Shown: piece by piece, positions 15,176 to 22,757 of the stretch
How positions within the stretch are numbered: position 1 is the stretch's first letter
Layout of the letters: each line of letters opens with the position of its first letter
Assembly (NCBI GenBank): GCA_045535815.1
Contig: JAZSMJ010000066.1
Location: forward strand, 1-64,000
Direction of reading: 5' to 3'
Length of the DNA stretch: 64,000 nt
From: JAZSMJ01 sp045535815
Lineage (GTDB): Bacteria; Bacillota; Clostridia; Oscillospirales; CAG-272
The notes under the pieces: model-generated
Database searches by the model: none
What the model was told of the DNA's origin: nothing
What the model saw: the letters and a program-made list of their open reading frames with translations, nothing else
Translations under genes and position numbers: made by a program

Positions 15176-15213
15176 AAATACCCACAGCGTTTATAAGCTG
15201 TGGGTATTTTAAT
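15176..15213. terminator. bidirectional terminator
   Basis: AAATACCCACAGC (15176-15188), 8-base loop, GCTGTGGGTATTT (15197-15209), with T-runs on both strands. It ends the DUF4143 gene on the plus strand and the small peptide gene (stop at 15222) on the minus strand. Confidence 0.85.
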
Positions 15214-15221
15214 GTTTTTAC

Positions 15222-15398
15222 TTACATTTTTATCGGCGGATTGCCCGGAATAGAGTCGAGATGATATCCCGCCGGGAAGCAATCAGAACCATCATCATAA
15301 TTTGAACAAGCAGAAACAGCAATTCTTTCTTTTATGCTTTTGTCATTTACTGTGAGCATTGACGGTTTTTTCCAAGTTGTTTTCATATTATTTTCCAT
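15222..15398 (-). CDS. 58-residue putative ribosomal peptide (RiPP) precursor
   Basis: ATG at 15398 with AACAGAGGTAAAA upstream; stop TAA at 15222-15224. The N-terminal part, MENNMKTTWKKPSMLTVNDK, has the W-x-K-P-x-(M/L) pattern often seen in leaders of lasso-like and radical-SAM-modified peptides. It is followed by SIKERIAVSACSNY (small-residue junction after a helical leader). The C-terminal half, DDGSDCFPAGYHLDSIPGNP, is rich in Gly, Pro and Asp with a second Cys. The two Cys (31 and 40) could be crosslinked. It lies 11 bases after an ArsR-type regulator gene and shares its transcript. The modification operon at 10072-13665 is the obvious candidate partner. No homologue could be searched. 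Confidence 0.6.
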   Translation of the reverse strand: MENNMKTTWKKPSMLTVNDKSIKERIAVSACSNYDDGSDCFPAGYHLDSIPGNPPIKM

Positions 15399-15409
15399 TT
15401 TTACCTCTG

Positions 15410-16447
15410 TTAAAAGAATTTTTCTATATGTTTTTTTAATGTATTGAAATAGGTTGAATTTATACTGTAATAAACAAATTTTCCTTGTTTGGTGTGTATA
15501 GTCAATCCGGATTTTTCAAGCATATTTAAATGATAAAGCGTGCTGTTGTTTTTTAAGCCCAATTCTTTGGCTATCTGTGCACAAAACATATCTTCTTTGG
15601 CTAACATATTCAATATTTTAATGCGCTGCTCGTCATAAAGAACACGGCCTAATTCATATAAATTAATTTTTTCCACATTTGAATCAATGTCATATAACGA
15701 TAAATACGGTTCACTGTTGATTCCCAATAATGATACCCAGGTATCAGGCGTGCTTTCGTATGAGTTTGCAACAACAAGCACTGAGCAACAAGAGACGTAT
15801 ATATTTTCAAATTGAGTAATATCCTTGCAGAATATAGAGCTTAAGAGATTAATATATTTTGATTCAAAATCTTTAACTAACTGCTTGATTTCATTCTGAT
15901 GTATTTGGTTGAATTCTCTGCAAAGCGCTTCTACTTTTCTAAGTTCGGAAATGATCTCTTCAATTTCTCTATCTCCGTACATGAGAAAATAGAATATGTA
16001 CATCTTAACGTCACTTGGCAGGTCAGCATTGAAAAGTTCATCTTTTATTGAGCAAATAGTTTCAACGTCAAAAATATCGGGACTATTCTCTGAAACATAG
16101 TTTTTGTAAATCGTTTGTTTCAATCTGTTTATATCGCGAAGCGAATCATAGAAACGCTCAATCAAACCGTCTTGAGGATTTGAAGCGATTTTAACGTATT
16201 TGCGAATATGAGAAACAAGCGCTGTTTTTATGTTTTTTTCTTTGTTACAATAAAATAAACATAATAATTTGTCCGGGATGTTTGATAATCTTTCGATGAT
16301 CAATTTGTAGAAGTTTTCATTCTGCTCATAGGGAACATTATCTGTTCGCAATTGAATATACGCACGCTCGCCGTTAAAACGAAGCTTCAGAGCGAATAAC
16401 ATGTCATAAAGTATACCGGGCTCTTTTAAATATACGATATTGTTCAA
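15410..16447 (-). CDS. ArsR-type transcriptional regulator with long N-terminal domain
   Basis: This is 345 residues with AAAGGAGATGAAT before the start. The C-terminal 75 residues form an ArsR-like winged helix: LYELGRVLYDEQRIKILNML, then FCAQIAKELGLKNNSTLYHL (recognition helix), LEKSGLTIHTKQGKFVYYSI (wing). The N-terminal 260 residues are helical and of unknown fold, perhaps sensing a ligand or peptide. It is co-transcribed with the 58-residue peptide gene that follows, so a regulatory role over that peptide, or sensing of it, is likely. No metal-binding CxC motif of the classical metal-sensing type is visible in the winged helix. Confidence 0.8.
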   Translation of the reverse strand: MNNIVYLKEPGILYDMLFALKLRFNGERAYIQLRTDNVPYEQNENFYKLIIERLSNIPDKLLCLFYCNKEKNIKTALVSHIRKYVKIASNPQDGLIERFYDSLRDINRLKQTIYKNYVSENSPDIFDVETICSIKDELFNADLPSDVKMYIFYFLMYGDREIEEIISELRKVEALCREFNQIHQNEIKQLVKDFESKYINLLSSIFCKDITQFENIYVSCCSVLVVANSYESTPDTWVSLLGINSEPYLSLYDIDSNVEKINLYELGRVLYDEQRIKILNMLAKEDMFCAQIAKELGLKNNSTLYHLNMLEKSGLTIHTKQGKFVYYSINSTYFNTLKKHIEKFF

Positions 16448-16634
16448 TAATTCATCTCCTTTTTATTAACGTTCGCACAATAATTCTATCACAAAACGAA
16501 TCAAATGTCAATGATTTTTGGAAATATCAGTTAAAAAATTTGAATTATTCTGTCGAAATACAGTTACGGATTGTGGATTTTTGTTCGATGTATGATAAAA
16601 TATTATTCGATTGTGTTTGGATATATTGGTGATA

Positions 16635-16904
16635 ATGAGACACATTATGGAAGAAACATTGAAAGAAGAACTGCGTTTTCTTGCTTTGAACACAAGAGAT
16701 CAACTTGATCTTACCCAAAGCAAGATGGCTGAAAAGCTTGTTATGAGTGTAAACTCATACTCCGATATTGAGACCGGAGCGCATATGTGCGGAGCATTAA
16801 CAACGGTCTTACTGTTGGCGGAACAGGAAGATCCTAAATCTATTTTGCAGGAATTTAAAGAGAAGCTTGATAAATTTCGCAAAAAAGATACTAAAGAGAC
16901 ATGA
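16635..16904 (+). CDS. Xre-family helix-turn-helix protein
   Basis: The start is placed at ATG 16635 (TTGGTGATA upstream); another ATG lies at 16647. About 89 residues: ELRFLALNTRDQLDLTQSKM then AEKLVMSVNSYSDIETGAHM form a Cro/CI-like DNA-binding domain, followed by a lysine-rich C-terminal helix (EFKEKLDKFRKKDTKET). Its stop overlaps the next gene's ATG (ATGA), so the two are translated together. It is likely a regulator; its target is unknown. Confidence 0.75.
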   Translation: MRHIMEETLKEELRFLALNTRDQLDLTQSKMAEKLVMSVNSYSDIETGAHMCGALTTVLLLAEQEDPKSILQEFKEKLDKFRKKDTKET

Positions 16905-17143
16905 CCGCCGTTACATACGGGATAGTTGAAGAGCGGTATATACTCGGAAATTGTAGTCGTACCTCTTATGGAATTGCAGCCTATGCAAATTCGGAAGTTG
17001 ACGGATCGGCAATTATAGTTGCTTCGGTAAGCGACGTATCCGATAAAAAGCATGAGATGGAAGAACTTGTCCGTCTGTGCAACAGTATGGACCTTTCTCC
17101 AATTCACCTGTATGATGTAGTCGAAGATTTTCTGTCTATGTAA
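16901..17143 (+). CDS. DUF6514-like small protein
   Basis: This is 80 residues. YGIVEERYILGNCSRTSYGI, an IIVASVSDVSDKKHEMEELV stretch and the ending LCNSMDLSPIHLYDVVEDFL match a small family (recalled as DUF6514) common in Clostridia, often beside Xre regulators. The function is unknown. It overlaps the upstream Xre gene by 4 bases and is followed by a strong terminator. Confidence 0.75.
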   Translation: MTAVTYGIVEERYILGNCSRTSYGIAAYANSEVDGSAIIVASVSDVSDKKHEMEELVRLCNSMDLSPIHLYDVVEDFLSM

Positions 17144-17204
17144 GATAGAATAAAAAGCACTAAAAATACAATGAAAGGAAAATCCAAACACAATCACACG
17201 TTTT

Positions 17205-17234
17205 CCTCCGAGCGTAATCGCTCGGAGGTTTTTC
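17205..17234 (+). terminator. terminator of the Xre-DUF6514 pair
   Basis: CCTCCGAGCG (17205-17214), TAAT, CGCTCGGAGG (17219-17228), then TTTTT. Confidence 0.9.
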
Positions 17235-17285
17235 GTTCGTTGCTTTTTAGTTTGAGCTTTTTCGACAAACAATTACTTCCTTATA

Positions 17286-17315
17286 TTGACAAATAGTTAG
17301 TTATTATGATACAAT
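17286..17315 (+). promoter_or_regulatory. promoter of the ACP-FkbH operon
   Basis: TTGACA (17286-17291), 18 bases, TACAAT (17310-17315). About 100 bases of leader precede the ATG at 17420. Confidence 0.6.
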
Positions 17316-17419
17316 TAATTGTAGAAACATCGCAAATTTATAGTTAATAAGTCTATAATACATAGAATTATACTTTTGGAAATATCGAATTATGAGAATG
17401 AACAAGCGAGGAATGTGCA

Positions 17420-17677
17420 ATGAAAAAAATAACAAAAGAGAACGTATTGTGTGTGCTTAACGAAACAATTGAAGAAATAAAAATAACCGAAGAATGCATG
17501 GATGTTGATTTAACTCAACTTGGGCTTGACTCTATTCTTTTTATAAAGACTATCGTAGCTCTTGAAGAAGAATTTGAAGTTGAGGTGCCCGACTCAAAAT
17601 TGCTGATTGCTGAAATGAATACAGCACAAAAAATATGGGATGTACTGAAAGAGCTTACATCAGAAGGAGATCAATAA
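17420..17677 (+). CDS. acyl carrier protein
   Basis: This is 85 residues with four-helix carrier-protein spacing. LGLDSILFIKTIVALEEEFE carries Ser38 (in LDS), the attachment site for 4'-phosphopantetheine, and EVEVPDSKL follows as in ordinary acyl carrier proteins. It is not the fatty-acid ACP: the sequence around the Ser is DSILF instead of DSLDx, and it sits with an FkbH-like gene (TAATG overlap). It likely carries a glyceryl or related C3 unit loaded by that enzyme. Confidence 0.88.
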   Translation: MKKITKENVLCVLNETIEEIKITEECMDVDLTQLGLDSILFIKTIVALEEEFEVEVPDSKLLIAEMNTAQKIWDVLKELTSEGDQ

Positions 17678-19230
17678 TGAATCGTTTTGTTATTACATCC
17701 AATATATGCTTTGAGCCGTATCTGCGACGTTCGCTTGAAGAAAGATATGGCAGCAATATAAAGCTTTCGTCGGTACCGTTGGCAGAGCTGCAAGATAATA
17801 CTCATTATGAAACACTCTGCAGTGCAGATTACATAATTGTTATAATAAACCTCGAAGAACGGTTTCCGAATTTGACAGATGGCTTAAGATGCGGCATTTT
17901 TTCTGCGGATGAAATCGTCGGTATAATGGAGGCTGAATGCAAAACTACCATTGCTTATCTTACAAAAACAACATCAGCACCGATTTTTTTGTTTTCTTTT
18001 GAGGATTACGGAATCAGAGAGAGACCTCTGTTTGGCTCGGTCTTATATCTTGACGGTCTTGTCGGAAGATTGAATGAAATGCTGTTTGCTTTGAAAACAG
18101 ATAACATTACTTTCTTTGATATGCAATACATTATTGCACGTGTCGGAATGGCAAACTCATATGATATACGCGGAAAATATCGTTGGAATGCTCCGTATTC
18201 GAAAGAAATGATATCGGATATGGTAGCCGAAATTGATCGCCATATCAGAACTTTAAACAGTGAGACAAAAAAATGCATTGTAGTCGATTGCGATAATGTG
18301 CTTTGGGGCGGTATTATCTCGGAAGATGGCATAGAAAGAATCAAGCTTGACAGCAGTGGTCTTGGCAGAGAATATCAGGATTTTCAGCGTTATCTTAAGC
18401 TCATGTATGACTATGGAATCATAATTGCTGTTTGCAGTAAGAATGATCAGGTTGACGTTATGCGGATGTTTCGTGAGCACAATGCGATGATTTTGCGCGA
18501 GGAACACATTTCAAGCTTCCGTGTGAATTGGCAAAGCAAAGCTGAGAATATAAAGGAAATAGCGGCCGAGTTGAATATCGGGCTGGAGAGCATGGTGTTT
18601 GTTGATGATTCGGAATTTGAAGTGAATTCGGTTCGTGCGTTGCTGCCGGAGGTTACTTCTATATTATATAATAGGAAGACGATAATGTCTGACATGGCAG
18701 AATGTATAGGGCTGAGCGATAGAGTGCCAAATCAAAATGCTTTGGAACGTCAGAATACATATTTAACAAATAGAAAACGGGAGCAGTTGCGTGCAGAATG
18801 CTCGTCGTTTGATGAATATCTGAATTCTCTTGAGATGAAAATCGATATCCATATTGCCGATAACTCGGAGCTTAACCGTATCTCCGAGCTCACGCAGAGA
18901 GCAAATCAATGCACAAACGGTGTGCGTTGCTCAGTGAATGATTTGAAAGCTTATATTGCAAACGGCGGAAGTTTGTATGCCGTATATGTAACTGATAAAT
19001 ATTCCGATTTAGGCTTGGTTGGCGCTATCGGAATGAAGGGAGAGCGCCTTTGTTTGTTTGTTCTTTCCTGCCGTGCGCTAGGCAGAAAAATCGAAGATGC
19101 TATGCTTGATTTTACAAACAAGTGTTGTGTACGTGAGGTCGTTTTTTCCGATACCGATAAAAACAAAGAGCTTTCGGATATGTTATCGAGAAACAGTCTG
19201 AGAATATTGTTGAATAGCTCGCCTTTTTAA
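17677..19230 (+). CDS. FkbH-like HAD-IIIC enzyme (ACP-loading)
   Basis: The start at ATG 17677 overlaps the ACP stop by one base; 517 residues. The HAD core has CIVVDCDNVLWGGIISEDG (about residues 202-218, nucleophile Asp and second Asp), CSKND near 256, and MVFVDDSEFEVNSVRALLPE near 305-325 (metal-binding Asp pair). The N-terminal 190 residues match the SGNH-like/N-domain of FkbH proteins; the C-terminal GNAT-like part has LTQRANQCTNGVRCS and YSDLGLVGAIG. In characterised systems FkbH-type proteins dephosphorylate 1,3-bisphosphoglycerate and load glyceryl onto an ACP thiol. With only an ACP beside it, the product and acceptor are unknown; the BtrH-like gene at 7817 is a candidate transferase. 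Confidence 0.87.
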   Translation: MNRFVITSNICFEPYLRRSLEERYGSNIKLSSVPLAELQDNTHYETLCSADYIIVIINLEERFPNLTDGLRCGIFSADEIVGIMEAECKTTIAYLTKTTSAPIFLFSFEDYGIRERPLFGSVLYLDGLVGRLNEMLFALKTDNITFFDMQYIIARVGMANSYDIRGKYRWNAPYSKEMISDMVAEIDRHIRTLNSETKKCIVVDCDNVLWGGIISEDGIERIKLDSSGLGREYQDFQRYLKLMYDYGIIIAVCSKNDQVDVMRMFREHNAMILREEHISSFRVNWQSKAENIKEIAAELNIGLESMVFVDDSEFEVNSVRALLPEVTSILYNRKTIMSDMAECIGLSDRVPNQNALERQNTYLTNRKREQLRAECSSFDEYLNSLEMKIDIHIADNSELNRISELTQRANQCTNGVRCSVNDLKAYIANGGSLYAVYVTDKYSDLGLVGAIGMKGERLCLFVLSCRALGRKIEDAMLDFTNKCCVREVVFSDTDKNKELSDMLSRNSLRILLNSSPF

Positions 19231-19259
19231 AAAGCAAAGAATGAAAATTGAAAAAAGGC

Positions 19260-19288
19260 TTTACAAAATTGATTATATGGTATATAAT
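19260..19288 (+). promoter_or_regulatory. promoter of the amino-acid ABC transporter operon
   Basis: TTTACA (19260-19265), 17 bases, TATAAT (19283-19288). Confidence 0.7.
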
Positions 19289-19344
19289 AGTTACATCATA
19301 TCGCTTTAGCATGATAAATTAACAACGCAAAGGATGAATTTGAC

Positions 19345-20157
19345 ATGAAAAAGATCATTGCTTTGGTGCTCGCACTTTTGACGGTTGCATTCTGCTTCGC
19401 TTCGTGCGGTGACACCGCTGTTCAGACAGTTTTTGAACCCACAGGAGAGGTTAAAGGCTCTCTCAAGCTCGGATTTGACTCCGAATATCCGCCCTACGGC
19501 TACCTCGATACCGAAAAGAATGAGTATGCAGGATTTGACATCGAATCCGCAAAGGCAGTTTGTGACTATCTCGGTTACACACTTACTCTCGTTCCGATCG
19601 ATTGGAACTCCAAGGATATGGAGCTTGAGGCAGGCAATATCGACTGCATCTGGAACGGCTTTACAATAAACGGACGTGAAGATCAGTACCAGTGGAGCGT
19701 TCCTTACGTTGATAACTCCATCGTCGTTCTCACAGCTGCCGATTCCGGCATAAACGCAGTTGCTGACCTTGCAGGCAAGATCATCACGGTTCAGGCAGGC
19801 TCTTCGGGACAGAGTGCTCTTGATAAGAACGCAGAGCTTGTTGCAAGCCTTGCTGACGGCAAGTATCTCACATGCGCTAACTACACAACTGCTTTCCAGG
19901 AACTCAAGACCGGTGCGGTTGAGGCTGTTATAGTTGATATCGGCGTTGCTAAGTACCTCATCGAGGGTACTGAAGGCTACGTTATCCTTGACGAAGCAGT
20001 TTCCTCCGAGCAGTACGGTATCGGCTTCCTTAAGGGCAATACCGAGCTTTGCAAGACAATAGAGGATGCGTTCCTTCACCTTGCAAACAATACCGACACT
20101 ATAGCTAAGCTCGCTGAAAAGTACGAAATTACAGACGCAGTTACGGTCGGTAAGTAA
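19345..20157 (+). CDS. polar amino-acid ABC transporter substrate-binding lipoprotein
   Basis: This is 270 residues with a lipoprotein signal ending at Cys21 (CFASC). GSLKLGFDSEYPPYGYLDTE then YAGFDIESAKAVCDYLGYTL is the classic N-terminal lobe of family-3 solute-binding proteins for polar amino acids. IDCIWNGFTINGRE and GLNAVADLAGK-like blocks follow, and the C-terminal YGIGFLKGNTELCKTIEDAF is the second lobe. It delivers substrate to the permease and ATPase that follow. The exact amino acid cannot be assigned. GC and codon use shift here to that of the core genes to the right, so the accessory island ends just before this operon. Confidence 0.93.
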   Translation: MKKIIALVLALLTVAFCFASCGDTAVQTVFEPTGEVKGSLKLGFDSEYPPYGYLDTEKNEYAGFDIESAKAVCDYLGYTLTLVPIDWNSKDMELEAGNIDCIWNGFTINGREDQYQWSVPYVDNSIVVLTAADSGINAVADLAGKIITVQAGSSGQSALDKNAELVASLADGKYLTCANYTTAFQELKTGAVEAVIVDIGVAKYLIEGTEGYVILDEAVSSEQYGIGFLKGNTELCKTIEDAFLHLANNTDTIAKLAEKYEITDAVTVGK

Positions 20158-20237
20158 TTTTAATAAGGTCAAAAGGATGAATCGCTGTGCCGTTTCATAA
20201 ACGGTACAGCGTTTCGTTTAACGGGAGCACTTATAAG

Positions 20238-20906
20238 ATGTCAAACATAATGGAAATATTGAATCTGCTGGTGGGCGGAATGTGGGTATCGCTTCAGATA
20301 TTCTTTTTTACGCTTTTGTTTTCTCTTCCGCTCGGCTTTCTGATTTGCTTCGGCAGACAATCGAAAAATATAATAATCAGCACGCTTTTCCGCATCTACA
20401 TATCCATCATGCGCGGAACTCCGCTTATGCTTCAGCTGTTTGTCGTGTATTACGCACCCTTCTATCTTTTCGGAATAAAGCTGAGTGTATTCGGACCCAA
20501 TTACCGTTTGATAGCCGTGCTTATTGGCTTCGTTTTGAATTACGCCGCATATTTTGCCGAGATATATCGCTCGGGTATTGAATCTATGCCTCAGGGTCAG
20601 TATGAGGCAAGCCGTGTTCTCGGATATAACAAGGCTCAGACCTTTTTCGTTATAATACTTCCGCAGGTCATAAAAAGAATAATGCCTACCGTCACAAACG
20701 AGGTCATTACCCTCATCAAGGATACCTCGCTTGCGTATACGATAGGCGTTATCGAGATGTTTACAAAGGCTAAGCAGATATCTGCCGATGACTCCAATCT
20801 TACCGCCCTCGTGATAGCCGGCGTGGTGTATTACATCTTCAACTTTATAGTTGCCTTCGTCATGGAAAAGATTGAAAAACGAATGAGCTATTACAGCATC
20901 AAATAA
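20238..20906 (+). CDS. polar amino-acid ABC transporter permease
   Basis: The ATG at 20238 is chosen over upstream in-frame codons because the protein then starts directly before the first membrane helix; 222 residues. About five transmembrane segments. The EAA-type loop for contacting the ATPase is visible as MPQGQYEASRVLGYNKAQTF, and FRIYISIMRGTPLMLQLFVV is typical of HisM/GlnP permeases. It forms a homodimeric channel with the ATPase encoded next. Confidence 0.92.
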   Translation: MSNIMEILNLLVGGMWVSLQIFFFTLLFSLPLGFLICFGRQSKNIIISTLFRIYISIMRGTPLMLQLFVVYYAPFYLFGIKLSVFGPNYRLIAVLIGFVLNYAAYFAEIYRSGIESMPQGQYEASRVLGYNKAQTFFVIILPQVIKRIMPTVTNEVITLIKDTSLAYTIGVIEMFTKAKQISADDSNLTALVIAGVVYYIFNFIVAFVMEKIEKRMSYYSIK

Positions 20907-20916
20907 GGAGGACGGT

Positions 20917-21678
20917 ATGAGTATTCTTACAGCAACGGGAATAAAAAAGGCTTTTATAGCCGGCAAAGACGTTCTCCGTGACATATCCTTTTCTATGGAA
21001 AAGGGAGATGTGCTTTCGATAATCGGATCGTCGGGATCGGGAAAATCCACACTTTTGCGCTGTATAACGCAGCTTGAAACGGTTGATCTTGGCGAGATAG
21101 TTATAAACGGCAGAACGCTGGTGCGCAGTGAAAACGGAAAGGCTGTATATGCGGATAAAAAAGAGCTCAAGCTTATTCAGCAGAGCGTCGGAATGGTATT
21201 TCAGTCGTTCAATCTGTTTCCTCATTTTACAGTTCTTCGCAATATAACCGATGCTCCGAGAAGGGTATTCGGTGTGCCTAAGGAGGAAGCTGAGGCACAG
21301 GCGATGGAGATCCTTTCAAAGATGGATCTTGCCGATAAGGCAAAGTCCTATCCGTGCGAATTATCGGGCGGCCAGCAGCAGAGAGTTGCTATTGCGAGAG
21401 CGCTAGCCCTTAGGCCCGATATAATCTGCTTTGACGAGCCTACGAGTGCGCTTGACCCCGAGCTTACGGGCGAGGTGCTCAAGGTCATAAGAGACCTCAA
21501 AAAAGCAGGGCATACCATGATAGTGGTAACTCACGAGATGGAATTTGCAAGAAGCGTTTCCGACTACGTTATATTTATGGCAGACGGAATAATAGAGGAG
21601 CAGGGAACTCCCGAGGAGGTCTTCGGAAATCCCAGATCAGAGCGTGCAAGGGCGTTCCTTTCACGCATTACGAATTGA
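20917..21678 (+). CDS. polar amino-acid ABC transporter ATP-binding protein
   Basis: This is 253 residues with AAGGAGGACGGT before the ATG. GSSGSGKST (Walker A, about residue 37), LSGGQQQR (signature) and IICFDEPTSALDPE (Walker B) are intact, as is the TTH-like H-loop VVTHEMEFA. Closest in style to GlnQ/HisP. It closes the three-gene operon and a terminator follows. Confidence 0.95.
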   Translation: MSILTATGIKKAFIAGKDVLRDISFSMEKGDVLSIIGSSGSGKSTLLRCITQLETVDLGEIVINGRTLVRSENGKAVYADKKELKLIQQSVGMVFQSFNLFPHFTVLRNITDAPRRVFGVPKEEAEAQAMEILSKMDLADKAKSYPCELSGGQQQRVAIARALALRPDIICFDEPTSALDPELTGEVLKVIRDLKKAGHTMIVVTHEMEFARSVSDYVIFMADGIIEEQGTPEEVFGNPRSERARAFLSRITN

Positions 21679-21684
21679 CAGATA

Positions 21685-21717
21685 AAGTCTTATCCATTAT
21701 CGGATAAGGCTTTTTTT
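21685..21717 (+). terminator. terminator of the ABC transporter operon
   Basis: AAGTCTTATCC (21685-21695) pairs with GGATAAGGCTT, then TTTTTT. Confidence 0.9.
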
Positions 21718-21720
21718 GCA

Positions 21721-21924
21721 TCATTTGCGGTCTGCAGTACCTATATCCGTAAACATACCCACTATGCGTCTGTCGGGCATTGAAAATCTCTGATTGAGAT
21801 ATCTCATCGAAGCGCCAAGCTCACCGTCGGGTCCGCCGAGCTGGCTTATAATGACTTTAGCGAGAGCAGGATTGGGATTTTTTATTTTGACGGGGAATTC
21901 AAGATTTTTCTGATATATCCACAT
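21721..21924 (-). pseudogene. cotJC: truncated cotJC (spore manganese catalase), N-terminal 67 residues
   Basis: The first 60 residues (MWIYQKNLEFPVKIKNPNPA, GGPDGELGASMRYLNQRFSM, FTDIGT) match the start of the CotJC manganese catalase of the spore coat, a protein normally near 190-200 residues. After DIGT the expected EELxHLE metal-ligand helix is missing: the frame reads ADRK and stops. Three bases further is the T-run of the ABC-operon terminator on the other strand. A deletion has therefore removed the catalytic four-helix bundle and joined the stump to unrelated DNA. The metal ligands are gone, so there is no catalase activity. Confidence 0.88.
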
Positions 21925-21927
21925 AAC

Positions 21928-22191
21928 TTATACGCACCTTTCTTCAAGTTCCCAGGGCCATGGGGTCTTTACCCAGTCCCAATTTTCATCCGTACCGTAA
22001 ACGGTAAGCGGACCGTATTTCTTTTCGTATTCGTTAACTGCATATCCGAGCTGCTCACGCTGACGCTTGAAATATTCGAGAGCCTTTTTGCAGTGGGGAT
22101 GTCCGTCGAGATAGAGCGATGCCTCGATTACCGTGAAATTAAGCTCCTGAATAAGTCTTAAAGCCTTTTCCTTTTCATTATACGATATCAT
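21928..22191 (-). CDS. cotJB: spore coat protein CotJB
   Basis: This is 87 residues. EKALRLIQELNFTVIEASLY, then LDGHPHCKKALEYFKRQREQ and the Pro/Trp-rich end DENWDWVKTPWPWELE are typical of CotJB, an inner-coat component encoded between cotJA and cotJC. It overlaps cotJA by 4 bases and lies 3 bases before the cotJC stump. It is intact and presumably still made in the mother cell if this strain sporulates. Confidence 0.92.
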   Translation of the reverse strand: MISYNEKEKALRLIQELNFTVIEASLYLDGHPHCKKALEYFKRQREQLGYAVNEYEKKYGPLTVYGTDENWDWVKTPWPWELEERCV

Positions 22192-22382
22192 CTGCAGCAG
22201 CCTCCGTTTCCCGATCCGTAAAAGGGCTTATCAAGGTCCTTGAAGATTGTTCCCTTGATAAGAGCGTTTTTGCAGTCAAAAAGATCGGCAAATTCCTGAT
22301 GCGGACCGTATACCATCGCAAGAGAGGGATATCTGCATCCGGTGTAGCCTTCAGACGACACAGTCTTTCTTTCGTACTCCAT
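22188..22382 (-). CDS. cotJA: spore coat-associated protein CotJA
   Basis: The start is placed at ATG 22382 (AAGGATCCTATCAC upstream), giving 64 residues. SLAMVYGPHQEFADLFDCKN and KGTIFKDLDKPFYGSGNGGC match CotJA, with a Cys-rich end. It is the first gene of the cotJABC operon, expressed in the sporulating mother cell in other Clostridia and Bacilli. Inverted repeats at 22427-22464 lie in its upstream region. Confidence 0.9.
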   Translation of the reverse strand: MEYERKTVSSEGYTGCRYPSLAMVYGPHQEFADLFDCKNALIKGTIFKDLDKPFYGSGNGGCCR

Positions 22383-22426
22383 GTGATAGGATCCTTTCGT
22401 GTTTATTATCTCTTTTTTAGTAATAA

Positions 22427-22464
22427 GTGAACACATGCTGTGTTCACGAACACCTACTGTGTTC
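22427..22464. promoter_or_regulatory. tandem inverted repeats upstream of cotJA
   Basis: GTGAACACA TGC TGTGTTCAC (22427-22447) is a perfect 9/3/9 inverted repeat. GAACAC CTACT GTGTTC (22448-22464) follows directly. Two adjacent sites with the same GAACAC half suggest a dimeric regulator binding twice; a hairpin in the cotJ leader is the alternative. Confidence 0.6.
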
Positions 22465-22561
22465 ACTATTTATGATATGCAGACCGTTCTTTTGTTGATA
22501 AAATATGCCATACCTGAAAAAATAGATGAAAAAAAGGACAAAAAATAGTGTATTTTGAATA

Positions 22562-22590
22562 TTTACAAAACGGTACGGTTTGTGTATAAT
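22562..22590 (+). promoter_or_regulatory. promoter of a short transcript
   Basis: TTTACA (22562-22567), 17 bases, TATAAT (22585-22590). Confidence 0.7.
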
Positions 22591-22596
22591 ATATAG

Positions 22597-22686
22597 GCAA
22601 CAACAGCACGACAGTCGGATTTACTTTTGGAATATCAAACTCATGATAAGCTCGCAACAGTAAACCCTCTGTTGTGTTTTTTTTTA
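22597..22686 (+). ncRNA. probable small RNA, about 90 nt
   Basis: A consensus promoter ends at 22590. An intrinsic terminator (CGCAACAG at 22653-22660, 8-base loop, CTGTTGTG at 22669-22676, then nine Ts) ends the unit at about 22686. No open frame of any size lies between. The region between cotJA and lon (22383-22825) otherwise shows only the cotJ repeats and the lon promoter. No known RNA family was recognised: SRP and preQ1 signatures are absent. Confidence 0.55.
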
Positions 22687-22728
22687 CTTATTCATAAAAT
22701 ATTAAAGTATAATTAAAGCTAAAAACAT

Positions 22729-22757
22729 TTGATTATATTGTAAATATATGTTATAAT
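22729..22757 (+). promoter_or_regulatory. promoter of lon-engB
   Basis: TTGATT (22729-22734), 17 bases, TATAAT (22752-22757), in AT-rich DNA. No CIRCE or CtsR-like heptad repeat is visible nearby. Confidence 0.6.

Noticed and set aside
19306..20172. 288-codon frame antisense to the amino-acid-binding lipoprotein
   Set aside because: The forward gene has lipobox and solute-binding motifs; the reverse translation is Cys/Leu/Val-rich without any motif.
22467..22657. 63-codon frame on the minus strand between cotJA and lon
   Set aside because: AT-rich, no ribosome site, and it covers the promoter and body of the small-RNA unit on the other strand.
22597..22686. SRP RNA or preQ1 riboswitch
   Set aside because: The conserved SRP tetraloop domain and the preQ1 pseudoknot tail are not present in this unit.
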